Shown here: positions 51,242-60,947 of the stretch, piece by piece | How positions within the stretch are numbered: position 1 is the first letter of the stretch | Layout of the letters: every line of letters begins with the position of its first letter | From: Paenibacillus oryzisoli | GTDB taxonomy: Bacteria > Bacillota > Bacilli > Paenibacillales > NBRC-103111 | Assembly (NCBI RefSeq): GCF_001653565.1 | Contig: NZ_LYPB01000088.1 | Location: 76,431-140,430, forward strand | Length of the DNA stretch: 64,000 bases | Direction of reading: 5' to 3' | The notes under the pieces: model-generated | The model's database searches: none | What the model saw: only the letters and a program-made list of their open reading frames with translations | Told to the model about the DNA's origin: nothing | Made by a program: the position numbers and the translations under genes

Positions 51242-52129
51242 ATGATGAAAGCAGCTAAGATGTTACTATTCGCTAGCTTGACCGGTTTACTTGTCGTGAC
51301 AGGATGCTCGAAAGATAATGCTTCAGAATCTAGTGTAGGCAGTAGTGTGAAACACCAAATTATCGGTATCGATCCTGGTGCAGGCATAATGAAGCAGGCG
51401 GATCAAGCGTTGAAAGATTATGAGCTTACCGACTGGAAAGTAGTTGAAGGCTCGAGCGCGGCCATGGCGGCAGCGTTAGATAAAGCGTACAAAGCGAAGG
51501 AACCGATTATCGTGACGGGGTGGACACCTCATTGGATGTTCGCTAAATATGATTTGAAATATCTGAATGATCCGAAGGGAACATTTGGTAAGGATGAAGA
51601 AATTCATACGATTGCTCGCAAAGGTTTAAAAGAAGCAGCAGCGTCAGCATATGCCATGCTCGATCGATTCGAGTGGACGCCGGAGGATATGGCCGTGGTC
51701 ATGTCAGCTGTGGTTGACGGTAAGAAGCCCGAAGATGCAGCTGCTGATTGGGTTAAGGGCAACGCAACTAAAGTGAATACTTGGGTGAAAGATCTTACGC
51801 CAGAACAAGGTAAGAAACTGAAGTTAGCTTATGTAGCTTGGGATTCGGAGATTGCCAGTACGAATGTTGTAAAAACTGTATTGGAAGGGAAGCTCGGGTA
51901 TAAAGTAGAGATGCTGCAAGTCGAAGCTGGTCCCATGTGGGCTGGACTTGCTGACGGAAGCGCTGATGCGATTGTAGCTGCATGGCTCCCGACGACACAT
52001 AAGGATTATTTCGAGAAGTATGCGACCAAGTTAGAAGATCTAGGTGCCAATCTAAAAGGGACCAAATTGGGTCTAGTTGTACCTGCCTATATGACTATCA
52101 GTTCTATTGAAGATTTGAAGGCGAAATAG
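51242..52129 (+). CDS. opuAC: OpuAC-like glycine betaine-binding lipoprotein
   Basis: I prefer ATG 51242, eleven bases after AGGAG; a GTG at 51230 is possible. The lipobox is VVTGC with lipidated Cys22. The mature domain has VTGWTPHWMFAKYDLKYLND and EAGPMWAGLADGSADAIVAA, including the Trp residues that form the aromatic cage around the quaternary ammonium group in OpuAC proteins. At about 296 residues it fits the family. It is the last gene of the operon. Confidence 0.92.
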   Translation: MMKAAKMLLFASLTGLLVVTGCSKDNASESSVGSSVKHQIIGIDPGAGIMKQADQALKDYELTDWKVVEGSSAAMAAALDKAYKAKEPIIVTGWTPHWMFAKYDLKYLNDPKGTFGKDEEIHTIARKGLKEAAASAYAMLDRFEWTPEDMAVVMSAVVDGKKPEDAAADWVKGNATKVNTWVKDLTPEQGKKLKLAYVAWDSEIASTNVVKTVLEGKLGYKVEMLQVEAGPMWAGLADGSADAIVAAWLPTTHKDYFEKYATKLEDLGANLKGTKLGLVVPAYMTISSIEDLKAK

Positions 52130-52145
52130 CCCAAATAGTAGAGAG

Positions 52146-52180
52146 AAGTCTATCGATTATTCAGTCGATAGGCTTTTTTA
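52146..52180 (+). terminator. Terminator of the opu operon
   Basis: AAGTCTATCGA pairs with TCGATAGGCTT; TTTTTTA follows. Confidence 0.88.
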
Positions 52181-52289
52181 ATAGATAGGCGGGAGACACC
52201 CCTAGATAATTAGGTTTTTCGGAAGTGATATTTGCAGAATTCACGCATACACTAGTAGAGAGTCGGTTACCGGCTCACCTTGTGAGAAG

Positions 52290-52307
52290 TTGTGATTATT
52301 TTCACAA
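52290..52307. promoter_or_regulatory. Rex box 1
   Basis: TTGTGATTATTTTCACAA matches the redox repressor Rex site TTGTGAANNNNTTCACAA with one change. It precedes an NADH dehydrogenase gene, a known Rex target type. Confidence 0.75.
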
Positions 52308-52313
52308 GTAAAT

Positions 52314-52331
52314 ATGTGATAAATTTCACAA
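52314..52331. promoter_or_regulatory. Rex box 2
   Basis: ATGTGATAAATTTCACAA is a second near-match 24 bp after the first and ends next to the ribosome binding site CGGAGGAG of the gene at 52351. Confidence 0.68.
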
Positions 52332-52350
52332 CCGGAGGAGTGTTGAGGCA

Positions 52351-53580
52351 ATGAGTAAACCGAGAATTGTGATCCTAGGCGCAGGCTATGGCGGACTTGT
52401 TACTGCGATCAGGCTGCAGAAGAAGATGAGAAGAAATGAGATGGACGTTACACTGGTTAACAAGCATGATTATCACTTTATTACAACACATTTGCATATG
52501 CCGGCAGCCGGTACGGATCATCATGATAACGCACGCGTGACCATTTCGGATTTGATCGATGAGCGGAAGATTCGTTTCGTGAAGTCGACGGTTAGACAGA
52601 TTGTACCCGAGGAAAAGAAGATCATCTTGGATGAATCTACGCTAGACTACGATTATTTAGTTATTGGACTCGGGAGTGAGACGGAAACCTTCGGAATTCC
52701 GGGTATGCATGAATATGCCATGTCGATTAAAAGCATTAACAGTGTCCGCTTCATTCGGCAGCACATTGAATATATGTTCGCGAAGTCCAAAATGGCGCCG
52801 AAGCGCAAAGATTACCTAACCTTCGTCGTTGGCGGCGCGGGGTTCACGGGTACAGAGTTCGTCGGAGAGCTGGCGGATCGTATCCCCGTTCTGTGCAAAA
52901 CCTATGATGTCGATCCTGCGGATGTCAGCATCTACAATGTGGAAGCCTCCGCATCGGCGCTGCCTCCAGGTTTACCCGAAGATCTAATCCTATACGGTAT
53001 GGAAGTGATGCGCCGCAAAGGCGTGCAGTATAAGCTATCGACGGCGATCAAGGAATGCACATCAGAAGGTGTTATTCTGAGCAACGGAGAGTTCATTCGT
53101 GCAGGCACCGTTGTTTGGTCGGGAGGGATACGCGGCAATTCGTTACTGCAAGAGGCGGGCTTCGAGGTGCAACGGGGAAGAGTTAAGGTGGACAGTTGCT
53201 TGCGCTCCTATTCTTTCCCAGAGATCTTCATCACAGGTGATTGCTCGATTGTCACTAGCCCAGAAGGCGCGCCATATCCCGCGAATGCGCAAATTGCTGT
53301 TCAACAGGGTTTCAATGCAGCAAGAAACCTAATTCAGACCATACGGAGTAAAGAATTAAAGCCATTCATCTATGATTTCAAAGGCACGGTAGCAACACTG
53401 GGCCGCGGTGAAGCCGTTGGTTTACTCAAAGTGAAGAAAGTGAAAGGTCGCTTGGCTTTATTTATTAAAAAGATGATCGATGCCCGTTACCTATTTCTCA
53501 TCGGTGGCCTTCCGCTCATTTGGAAGAAAATGGTTTGGAAGCAGAAATCCACGACCCGTAATTATCATGTGCCTAATTAA
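52351..53580 (+). CDS. Type II NADH dehydrogenase (NDH-2)
   Basis: The 409-residue flavoprotein has two dinucleotide-binding motifs, ILGAGYGGLVTAIRLQ for FAD and VGGAGFTGTEFVGELADR for NADH, plus FITGDCSIV near the quinone site and a C-terminal amphipathic helix region for peripheral membrane binding. It moves electrons from NADH to menaquinone without pumping protons. Two Rex boxes in the promoter show that the NADH/NAD ratio controls it, the feedback loop known for B. subtilis ndh. The start ATG follows CGGAGGAG. Several paralogues exist in Bacillales, so I give no symbol. Confidence 0.92.
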   Translation: MSKPRIVILGAGYGGLVTAIRLQKKMRRNEMDVTLVNKHDYHFITTHLHMPAAGTDHHDNARVTISDLIDERKIRFVKSTVRQIVPEEKKIILDESTLDYDYLVIGLGSETETFGIPGMHEYAMSIKSINSVRFIRQHIEYMFAKSKMAPKRKDYLTFVVGGAGFTGTEFVGELADRIPVLCKTYDVDPADVSIYNVEASASALPPGLPEDLILYGMEVMRRKGVQYKLSTAIKECTSEGVILSNGEFIRAGTVVWSGGIRGNSLLQEAGFEVQRGRVKVDSCLRSYSFPEIFITGDCSIVTSPEGAPYPANAQIAVQQGFNAARNLIQTIRSKELKPFIYDFKGTVATLGRGEAVGLLKVKKVKGRLALFIKKMIDARYLFLIGGLPLIWKKMVWKQKSTTRNYHVPN

Positions 53581-53594
53581 CGCGCGTATAACGT

Positions 53595-53631
53595 AAAATC
53601 CCCTTCAAGTAGATACTTGGAGGGGATTTTC
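53595..53631. terminator. Bidirectional terminator
   Basis: AAAATCCCCT and AGGGGATTTT with inner CAAGT/ACTTG form the stem between two convergent genes. Confidence 0.9.
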
Positions 53632-53644
53632 AGTCTTGGTACCA

Positions 53645-55939
53645 CTAACTATAGCTATTGGAGCGATATTGACTCGGAGACACGCCTTCACGTTTGCGAA
53701 AAGCGCGGGAGAAATTATTTTCATCCACGAACCCAACCTGCTCAACAATGTCCTTAATAGAAAGATGGGTGGTTTCAAGCAACTCTTTGGCTTTCTCAAT
53801 GCGGATTTTCGAGACATATTGCATGAAAGGAAGGCCATTTTTATTTTTGAAATAGCGTGTGACATAGGAAGGTGTAAGGGACAGCTCTTCAGCAACGGTA
53901 GAGAGACTGAGGTTATAGTCCATATAATTCTGGGAAACGTACTCTAACATAGATGCATATAAACGATTGTTATTGGCATCTTCGCCTAAGCTGTCTTGTA
54001 TGCTGCGCGCCGCATCAAGCAGATTGGCACAAGCTTCTGCAACGGTTTTGGATTGGAATTCGGCTAGGGATTCCAGTTTATACTTAATTGCTTCGCGATG
54101 GGAGAGCGGAATATTATTAACGAGTTGGTTTAAAGTGAAGATGATTTGCTGAAACGTAAGACGGAAGGTGGGGACATCCTCCAGCCGCGTAAAACTTTCC
54201 TCCATCTCATGAATCAGCAGTTGCAGATGCTCGGAGCTCTTGGAGCGGACCGCCGCATGGAGAGCTTCGGCAAATTCGGAAATTTGCTGCTTATCCATCG
54301 TCGTACCCTCGAACTTCTGCTGAGACCATTCAGATGGCGTGATAATGGACTGCTTCCCGGCGAAAATCCGATACTCCGCAAGCGATGTGGCGGAACTGAA
54401 CGATTGATGCAAGTCATTCGTTGGATGAGGCTCGCCTACCATACAAGACAACGAAAGGGCGAAATGCCTCTGCATGAACGCGATGATCTGCTCGGAAAAG
54501 GCGCGACTGCGCGCTTCCCACTCCTCTGCGAATTCGTTATTCCACGAAACAATGCCGACAATTCCATTGTCGATGGCCAAATCAAGGGCGTAATTCACCC
54601 CATGCCCACCTGATAAATTTTCCAACACATTGCAAATGGTATATTTCATCAACCACTGCTCACTAAGCGGTTCTTTGCTTACCTTGGCATTGTAATCGTC
54701 GAAAATGATGACAAGCACGCTGCTTGTATGCCGATCAGCAAATAGTTTATCAAGAGCGCTGCGGTTATCCTGCGTCGTATTGTCTACGTTCAGCTTCCCC
54801 ATTAATACCGCTAACAACAATTGATTCCTCGTGAGAACCTCCTGATTATGCATCATATGAGACAAATGGTTGCTCTCATCTCTCATCTGTTCAATGTAGT
54901 GGGTGAGTTGGTCTAGTTCATCGTTATTGCTCCTTGCCTGCTTGTCCGACGGCAAGGTTGGAAACCGATTGGATAGCTCTTGGATCGGTTGATAACTTTT
55001 GCGGGCAGATCTGAAGCACAACACAATTCCTAGTGCAAGCGATATCAGAAAGATGGTTAGTGAAATCGTTAACGCTACATCATACTCATGGAAATAGTCA
55101 CTCCGGCGAATGGCGTTCACGACATGAATGTTCTGTTTGGACGATGTCTCTTGCATGAAGAGATAGCCAGGGATTCGCGCTTTCGAATTGTGCGCCGCTG
55201 CTGTAAGTTCACCCCACGCGAGATCGGAAGAACCTTTTATATAGAGAAAAGGCATCTTGGATTGGTCAAAAGCGATGAGGGAGCTGCCGCTGTCAATGGT
55301 CTGCTGGAAATTACTTACCAGTGCCGGATAGTTTAATTTGTAGATCATAATGCCACTGGAGAAAGGTGTACTGTCAAGCGGGACTAAGAGCAGCAGCACT
55401 TGTTCCTTGCCTTCAGGATGATCGTCGTTAGCTAGTGAAGACAGAAGTAGGGGGGAACGTAGCTGCTCCAATTTGCTCTGGATAATTACTGGAGAGATTC
55501 GGCTATCGGTGATGAGACGGCTGTAGCTCTCAGGTGAATAAATGCCCGTATCCGTAAAGATCGTGTTTGTAAGCGAGCTATAGGCTGTGTTTCGATAGAA
55601 CAGGCCAATGGAATCGAGATCGGCAGACAGCGCCTTTAACTTCTCGAGTTCATCGGCGATGAGATACGGATATTGTAAGGACTCCTGTAATTGATAAGGA
55701 AGCAATTTGGTGTCCCGAGATAAGGTTAATGTCAATTTCTGCAGGTCCAAAATGCGCGTATCGAGCAGACTTGTCGTATTGGCCATCGATCGCTGGGTGT
55801 TATCCATCAACCGATGATACGTATTGGACAGTGAAATGATATTGGTTACTAGGAACAATAGACCGGTTACGGCCAGAATCAGAAGGTGCCCTAGTAGAAA
55901 TTTTCGATAGAGCTTGGACTGAATCGCTTTCCGCAACAT
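53645..55939 (-). CDS. Membrane-bound AraC-family regulator (YesS-like)
   Basis: ATG 55939 is seven bases after AGGGGA; a GTG two codons earlier is too close. The 764-residue protein has a first membrane helix (about 14-36), an extracytoplasmic Cache-like domain (to about 280), a second helix (about 282-305), a long cytosolic region and a C-terminal AraC DNA-binding domain (SLSTVAEELSLTPSYVTRYF, SIKDIVEQVGFVDENNFSR, ending GVSPSQYRSN). One polypeptide thus senses outside and binds DNA, as in YesS, regulator of rhamnogalacturonan use. It is divergent from the second sugar importer operon and should control it. Confidence 0.88.
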   Translation of the reverse strand: MLRKAIQSKLYRKFLLGHLLILAVTGLLFLVTNIISLSNTYHRLMDNTQRSMANTTSLLDTRILDLQKLTLTLSRDTKLLPYQLQESLQYPYLIADELEKLKALSADLDSIGLFYRNTAYSSLTNTIFTDTGIYSPESYSRLITDSRISPVIIQSKLEQLRSPLLLSSLANDDHPEGKEQVLLLLVPLDSTPFSSGIMIYKLNYPALVSNFQQTIDSGSSLIAFDQSKMPFLYIKGSSDLAWGELTAAAHNSKARIPGYLFMQETSSKQNIHVVNAIRRSDYFHEYDVALTISLTIFLISLALGIVLCFRSARKSYQPIQELSNRFPTLPSDKQARSNNDELDQLTHYIEQMRDESNHLSHMMHNQEVLTRNQLLLAVLMGKLNVDNTTQDNRSALDKLFADRHTSSVLVIIFDDYNAKVSKEPLSEQWLMKYTICNVLENLSGGHGVNYALDLAIDNGIVGIVSWNNEFAEEWEARSRAFSEQIIAFMQRHFALSLSCMVGEPHPTNDLHQSFSSATSLAEYRIFAGKQSIITPSEWSQQKFEGTTMDKQQISEFAEALHAAVRSKSSEHLQLLIHEMEESFTRLEDVPTFRLTFQQIIFTLNQLVNNIPLSHREAIKYKLESLAEFQSKTVAEACANLLDAARSIQDSLGEDANNNRLYASMLEYVSQNYMDYNLSLSTVAEELSLTPSYVTRYFKNKNGLPFMQYVSKIRIEKAKELLETTHLSIKDIVEQVGFVDENNFSRAFRKREGVSPSQYRSNSYS

Positions 55940-56223
55940 AAACACATCCCCTGGTCGAATAGGTCTTGATTTCTTACGAGTATATAAATTTTGCGCTATG
56001 AGATCAATTCATATAGGCCCAAAAGCTGAAAATTGACTAGGTATTGAAAAAAATGCAGGGTGCATTTGCGGGTTATACCCTCTTTTTGCTGTGAAAAGCC
56101 GATTATCAGCGATTGTCGGGGGTTCCATATTTACGTATACTCGGAGCCATAGGATACCGATTCAGGCGCCGAATCGTTTTCTGGGTATCCACGTTTCTAG
56201 CGTTCGACGAAGGAGGCAGCGAT

Positions 56224-57171
56224 ATGACTGCGAAGACCAAGGCGGCACATGCCCCCCTACCGAGGTCTACCCCCAAAAGGTTTGGGCTGCAAAACAATTG
56301 GGATTATCTAATCTTTGTTATCCCTGTTGTTCTCTATTTTCTTATTTTCTGCTACGGACCTATGTATGGTGTGCAGCTCGCATTCAAACGCTTCAACCCC
56401 ATTCTTGGGATCATGGATAGTCCTTGGATCGGCTTTGATAACTTTGAGAGGCTTTTTAATTCATTTCAATTTTATCGTATTGTGAAAAACACATTAGTTA
56501 TTAATCTGTTTAAAACATTGATTAGTTTCCCGATTCCGATCATGCTTGCCCTCATGTTTAATGAGATGAGAAAAGAGCGATTGAAGAAGACGCTGCAGAC
56601 GATCACGTATGCTCCCTACTTTATTTCAACCGTCGTCTTCGTCGGTATTATTAATTTATTTCTCGGTGGGGAGAATGGGTACTTGAATCATTTGCTGGGG
56701 ATGATTGGGATCGATGCGATTCCTTTTCTAACCAGCCCAGACTACTTCCCTGGTGTGTATATCGGTTCTGACATCTGGCGGAACAGCGGATGGAATTCCA
56801 TTATTTTTATCGCGGCGTTAGCGGCTGTAGATCCACAACTGCATGAGTCTGCCCAAATCGATGGGGCTAGTCGGTGGAAGCGGATGATTCACGTGAATCT
56901 GCCGTGTATTATGCCGGTTATCGTCATTCAATTTATTCTGCTTATGGGTAAAATGATGACACTCAGCTACGAGCGTATTCTTCTTATGCAGAATAGTCTG
57001 AACATGGAAACCTCAGAGGTTATTTCCACTTATGCTTACAAGACGGGTTTGATCAATATGGATTATGGATTCTCAACCGCTGTGGGTCTCTTTAACAATG
57101 TCATCAACATCGTATTGCTGCTTGCAGCCAACAAGATTGCCAAACGATATAGCAGCAGCAGTCTGTTCTAA
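56224..57171 (+). CDS. LplB-type ABC sugar permease
   Basis: ATG 56224 is eight bases after AAGGAGG; an earlier in-frame start at 56113 has none. The 315-residue protein has six membrane helices with NWDYLIFVIPVVLYFLIFCY, MYGVQLAFKRFN and the EAA loop HESAQIDGASRWKRMIHVNL. It belongs to the same family as the permease at 31162. It is first in an operon with a second permease, a binding lipoprotein and a hydrolase. No ATPase is present; a shared MsmX-like one is expected elsewhere. Confidence 0.92.
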   Translation: MTAKTKAAHAPLPRSTPKRFGLQNNWDYLIFVIPVVLYFLIFCYGPMYGVQLAFKRFNPILGIMDSPWIGFDNFERLFNSFQFYRIVKNTLVINLFKTLISFPIPIMLALMFNEMRKERLKKTLQTITYAPYFISTVVFVGIINLFLGGENGYLNHLLGMIGIDAIPFLTSPDYFPGVYIGSDIWRNSGWNSIIFIAALAAVDPQLHESAQIDGASRWKRMIHVNLPCIMPVIVIQFILLMGKMMTLSYERILLMQNSLNMETSEVISTYAYKTGLINMDYGFSTAVGLFNNVINIVLLLAANKIAKRYSSSSLF

Positions 57172-57185
57172 AAGGAGAGGTGAAC

Positions 57186-58088
57186 ATGGAGGCCGTTTCT
57201 CACAAAATTCGGGAATCCAACGGTGATCGGATTTTTCTAGCTATAACTTATGTTCTTATCGGAATTCTTGTGTTAATTGTGCTTTACCCGCTGATCTATG
57301 TCGTAAGTGCCTCATTCAGTGATCCCAAACTGGTCATTGCCGGCAAAATCGGGTTGATCCCCAGCGGATTTAACGTGGAAGCCTATCGCCGGGTATTTAC
57401 GAATACCGAAATATGGATAGGTTATCGCAACACGCTGCTCTATACCATCGTAGGAACGATAGTCAATATATCGCTAACCATGATGGGCGCCTATCCGCTG
57501 TCACGCCGTAATTTCCGTTGGCGTCGCGGGCTTATGATATTCTTTACCATTACGATGTTTTTCAGCAGCGGGATGATTCCGATGTACTTGCTCGTTAAGA
57601 ATCTGGGACTTTACAATTCGATGTGGGCCTTAATATTGCCAACGGCGATCAGTGTCTACAATATGATTGTGGCTCGCACGTTCTTGGAAACCAACATTGA
57701 TGAGCAACTCTATGAATCGGCCTATATGGATGGCAGCGGCAACATTCGATCGTTTTTCTCTATTGTGCTGCCCTTGAGTGCGCCGATCATGGCTGTTCTT
57801 GTTTTATTTTATGCCGTGTATCATTGGAACTCTTATTTCGAGGCTATGATTTATTTGAAGGAACGTTCCCTGTATCCGCTACAGCTTTTCCTGCGGGAAA
57901 TTCTAGTGATGAATCAATCGGATAACGTCATGATGGATTCGATTGAGATGGATACGAGCAAGTTTCTCGTTGCAGAAGGTGTCAAATATGCCGTTATTAT
58001 CGTATCCAGTGGACCGATTCTTATGCTGTACCCCTTCCTACAGAAGTATTTCGTTAAAGGGATGATGATTGGTGCGCTTAAAGGTTAA
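57186..58088 (+). CDS. YtcP/LplC-type ABC sugar permease
   Basis: ATG 57186 follows AAAGGAGAGG; a GTG at 57180 is an alternative. The 300-residue protein has six membrane helices, TMFFSSGMIPMYLLVKNLGL, the EAA loop EQLYESAYMDGSGNIRSFFS and the typical tail FVKGMMIGALKG. It is the partner of the permease just upstream, 14 bases away. Confidence 0.92.
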   Translation: MEAVSHKIRESNGDRIFLAITYVLIGILVLIVLYPLIYVVSASFSDPKLVIAGKIGLIPSGFNVEAYRRVFTNTEIWIGYRNTLLYTIVGTIVNISLTMMGAYPLSRRNFRWRRGLMIFFTITMFFSSGMIPMYLLVKNLGLYNSMWALILPTAISVYNMIVARTFLETNIDEQLYESAYMDGSGNIRSFFSIVLPLSAPIMAVLVLFYAVYHWNSYFEAMIYLKERSLYPLQLFLREILVMNQSDNVMMDSIEMDTSKFLVAEGVKYAVIIVSSGPILMLYPFLQKYFVKGMMIGALKG

Positions 58089-58121
58089 TGTGACTAATAA
58101 TTGAGGGGATGACTAACTACT

Positions 58122-59762
58122 ATGAAAAGAAAATTCGTCTTGCTAACAGCTGCCATGCTAATCACGTCAATTCCAATACTAAGCGCTTGCAGCGATAAAG
58201 ATAAAGGGACAGTACCTGTTGCAACTGGTGCAACGAATAAAGAGTCGAATATCAATAAAACAGGTATGCCAATTGCAAAGGAGCCCGTTCAATTGAAAGG
58301 ACTGGTCTCCAAATATGAGTTGGTCAAGGATTGGAACGAGCATAAAGGGTTGAAAAGTTATGAAGCGAAATCGAATGTGGTCATTAAATGGGATACAGTC
58401 CCGCAGAACGCCTTTGATGAGCGTCGAAATCTGATGTTTGCCTCCAATGATCTGCCGGACTTCGTCATGCGGGCGAATTTGTCGCCGCAATTGATTACTT
58501 CGTACGCCGCTGCGGGTCAGATTATCCCGTTAGATCCACTAATTGAAGCAGGCTATGCGCCGAATTTGGCAGCACTTATGAAAGAAAATGACGGGATTCG
58601 CAAATCGATTACGTCAGCTGACGGCCATATTTATTCCCTTCCGAATATTAGTGAAGCAGATGGACGAATTTCTTCCTCCTGGATCAATAAGAAGTGGCTG
58701 GACAAGCTGGGGCTTCAAATGCCGACAACAATGGACGAGTTTTATAAGGTGCTGAAAGCTTTCAAGGAACAGGACCCTAATGGTAATGGCAAAGCGGATG
58801 AGGTTCCGATTTCGGGTTACAAAGAGGGCAACAAGAACTACGGTGATCAATTTATTAAATCGTTTTATGGCAGTTGGGGATTCGGAGGGAACTCCGGGAT
58901 CATCGCACCCTTTATGGATGTAGACAACGCGGGCAAAGTTCGGTATATCGCAACGGACAACACCTTCAAAGAGATGATTACCTTCTTTAATAAGCTTTGG
59001 ATGGAAGGTTTGATTGATAAAGAAATTTTATCACAGGATATGAAACAGGAGATCGCCAAAGTTGATGATGAGCGTGTCGGCTATGTAGCGAAAGGAAACA
59101 ACAACTTATGGATGGGCAAAAATCGGAATAACTACGTCCAGAACCCTGTCTTGAAAGGCATCGACGGCAAAGTGTATTGGACGGGCATCTCCCCGAAAGT
59201 ACGGGATTTAGGCTCATTCGTGATTACGAGCAAGAACCCGAACCCTGCTGCAACACTTCGTTGGGGCGATTATTTCCTGAGTGAGGAAGGTACGGCGCTG
59301 GCACGACTTGGTATCCAAGATGTAACGTATACGATCGGCAGCGATGGCTTTTATAAATTGAAGGATGAGTTTGCCAAAAATCCGAACGGACTCACGGTAG
59401 ATGAGGCGCTATCGGAATATACGATTTTCCAAGGCGGGGGCATTCCGCAGCGTGTAACGCAAAAGGTTGACCAAAGCGCGGCAGTCCTTCCAGAGATGAT
59501 TGCGAATAAAGATGTCATTCGACCTCATTTAGTACCTGATGAGAAATTGATGATTCCTACATTTACGGAAAAAGAGAATATTGAATTGAGCACGTACGCA
59601 ACGGATATCGAGGCTTATGCTGATGAGAATATTGTTAAATTCATTACAGGTGCTAAACCGCTCAGCGAGTGGGATAAATATGTAAGTACGCTGAATAAAA
59701 TGCAGTTAGATAAATATCTCGCCATCTATCAAGCAGCTTATGACCGCTGGAATCAGAAGTAA
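58122..59762 (+). CDS. LplA-type extracellular sugar-binding lipoprotein
   Basis: The 546-residue protein has a signal peptide ending in LSACS with lipidated Cys23. The mature part is an SBP_bac_1-type fold with KGLVSKYELVKDWNEHKGLK, NGNGKADEVPISGYKEG-like surface and the C-terminal FITGAKPLSEWDKYVSTLNK, features of LplA-type oligosaccharide-binding proteins. DPNGNGKADEVP resembles a calcium-binding loop. It serves the two permeases upstream. Confidence 0.92.
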   Translation: MKRKFVLLTAAMLITSIPILSACSDKDKGTVPVATGATNKESNINKTGMPIAKEPVQLKGLVSKYELVKDWNEHKGLKSYEAKSNVVIKWDTVPQNAFDERRNLMFASNDLPDFVMRANLSPQLITSYAAAGQIIPLDPLIEAGYAPNLAALMKENDGIRKSITSADGHIYSLPNISEADGRISSSWINKKWLDKLGLQMPTTMDEFYKVLKAFKEQDPNGNGKADEVPISGYKEGNKNYGDQFIKSFYGSWGFGGNSGIIAPFMDVDNAGKVRYIATDNTFKEMITFFNKLWMEGLIDKEILSQDMKQEIAKVDDERVGYVAKGNNNLWMGKNRNNYVQNPVLKGIDGKVYWTGISPKVRDLGSFVITSKNPNPAATLRWGDYFLSEEGTALARLGIQDVTYTIGSDGFYKLKDEFAKNPNGLTVDEALSEYTIFQGGGIPQRVTQKVDQSAAVLPEMIANKDVIRPHLVPDEKLMIPTFTEKENIELSTYATDIEAYADENIVKFITGAKPLSEWDKYVSTLNKMQLDKYLAIYQAAYDRWNQK

Positions 59763-59785
59763 TCAGCTACGGGAAGGAGGAGCCC

Positions 59786-60646
59786 ATGATGAGATTTTAC
59801 GGCACGAGTGCAGCCGAAGGCATACCGAATCCATTCTGCTCCTGTTCCGTGTGCAACAACGCACGGGAAGTAGGAGGCGCTGAGATTCGCCGCCGTTCGA
59901 TGTTCCGAATCAATGAGGAGATGTGTATTGATTTAGGAGCAGATTCATTCCAACAGGCGATGGAATATGGGGATTTTACCAAACTGCAGCATGTCTTGGT
60001 AAGTCATACCCATGAAGACCATTTCAACTATATGATGATGAATGTTAGGAACATGGCGATTGAACGGTTGAAGGAGCCGCTGCATTTTTATTTGACAGAC
60101 AAGGCTTACGACATCGTCGATTTCTATCGGCAAAGCCGGCCGATCATGAAAGGGATGACTGCCGATTTGGAGGCTCGCGGCATCGTGGCCTTTCATAAGC
60201 TGGCATTTAACGAAACCGTTACGATTGACGGTATGGACGTAACGCCATTGCGTGGGAATCACAAGGGAAATATGGGAGAGAATTGTGCGAACTATCTCAT
60301 TCAGCAACTGGATGGCACTAAGTTATTTTACGGCGTGGATACAGGCTGGTACTTGCCAGATGCGTTCAAGGAGCTGGAGAATACTTCCCTTGACGTGTTG
60401 ATTAGTGAATGCACCTTTGGGCTGACCACCGGCCGCGGTCTTCATCCAAATGGCCATTTGGACGCTTTTAGCTGCATGGAGCTGTTCCGCAAACTGTTAG
60501 AGCAAGGAACCTTGCATGCTAACTCTCGCATTTATCTTACGCATATTAACCACTTCACCTCGACCCATGGGGATTTAGTAGGCTGGTTTCAGGAACAACA
60601 ATTCCCATGTCCGATTACGGTGGCATGGGATGGAATGAAAATATAA
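59786..60646 (+). CDS. PhnP-like MBL-fold metallohydrolase
   Basis: The 286-residue protein follows GGAAGGAGGAG, 23 bases after the binding-protein gene, so it is in the operon. It has FYGTSAAEGIPNPFCSCSVC, a Cys pair region like the zinc site of PhnP, and the metal motif His74-Thr-His76-Glu-Asp78-His79 in SHTHEDHF, later VTPLRGNHKG and YLTHINHFTS. PhnP cleaves cyclic phosphodiesters of ribose; here, beside a sugar importer, it may act on a phosphorylated or cyclic sugar intermediate. The exact substrate is not known. Confidence 0.85.
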   Translation: MMRFYGTSAAEGIPNPFCSCSVCNNAREVGGAEIRRRSMFRINEEMCIDLGADSFQQAMEYGDFTKLQHVLVSHTHEDHFNYMMMNVRNMAIERLKEPLHFYLTDKAYDIVDFYRQSRPIMKGMTADLEARGIVAFHKLAFNETVTIDGMDVTPLRGNHKGNMGENCANYLIQQLDGTKLFYGVDTGWYLPDAFKELENTSLDVLISECTFGLTTGRGLHPNGHLDAFSCMELFRKLLEQGTLHANSRIYLTHINHFTSTHGDLVGWFQEQQFPCPITVAWDGMKI

Positions 60647-60651
60647 ACACA

Positions 60652-60706
60652 AAGAGGCTGTCCCCGAAAAAGTCATACTCAGATGACGGAGGGACAGCCT
60701 CTTCTT
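60652..60706 (+). terminator. Terminator of the second sugar operon
   Basis: AAGAGGCTGTCCC pairs with GGGACAGCCTCTT around a smaller internal hairpin (GTCAT/ATGAC). Confidence 0.85.
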
Positions 60707-60731
60707 ATGGATCGAAGGAGCAACGCCTTCG

Positions 60732-60858
60732 GGATAACGTTCTAGAATAACGTTATATAGCCCAATTAGAGCACGAGGTGCGCAATAACGTTACGGGATA
60801 GCGCTATTAGCTCCAAAGTCGAAGTTTCCTGTGTATTTAGACACTTTAACGTTATGCC
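60732..60858. repeat. Intergenic repeat cluster with palindromic core TAACGTTA
   Basis: GGGATAACGTTCTAG, AATAACGTTATATAG, GCAATAACGTTACGG and TTTAACGTTATGCC follow each other, together with GGGATAGCGCTATTAGC, a related palindrome with GCGC centre. They lie between two terminators in the 60647-60947 gap, which holds no gene. Confidence 0.72.
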
Positions 60859-60880
60859 ATCACTTTATTCGAAGTAAGAA

Positions 60881-60937
60881 TAAGCCCAAGCCTTAATTAA
60901 GATGATATGATCACCTTAATTTGGACTTGGGCTTTAT
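60881..60937. terminator. Terminator of the MFS gene
   Basis: AAGCCCAAG and CTTGGGCTT with inner TTAATTAAG/CTTAATT pairing lie just after the MFS stop (minus strand). Confidence 0.8.
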
Positions 60938-60947
60938 CTGACGGTAC

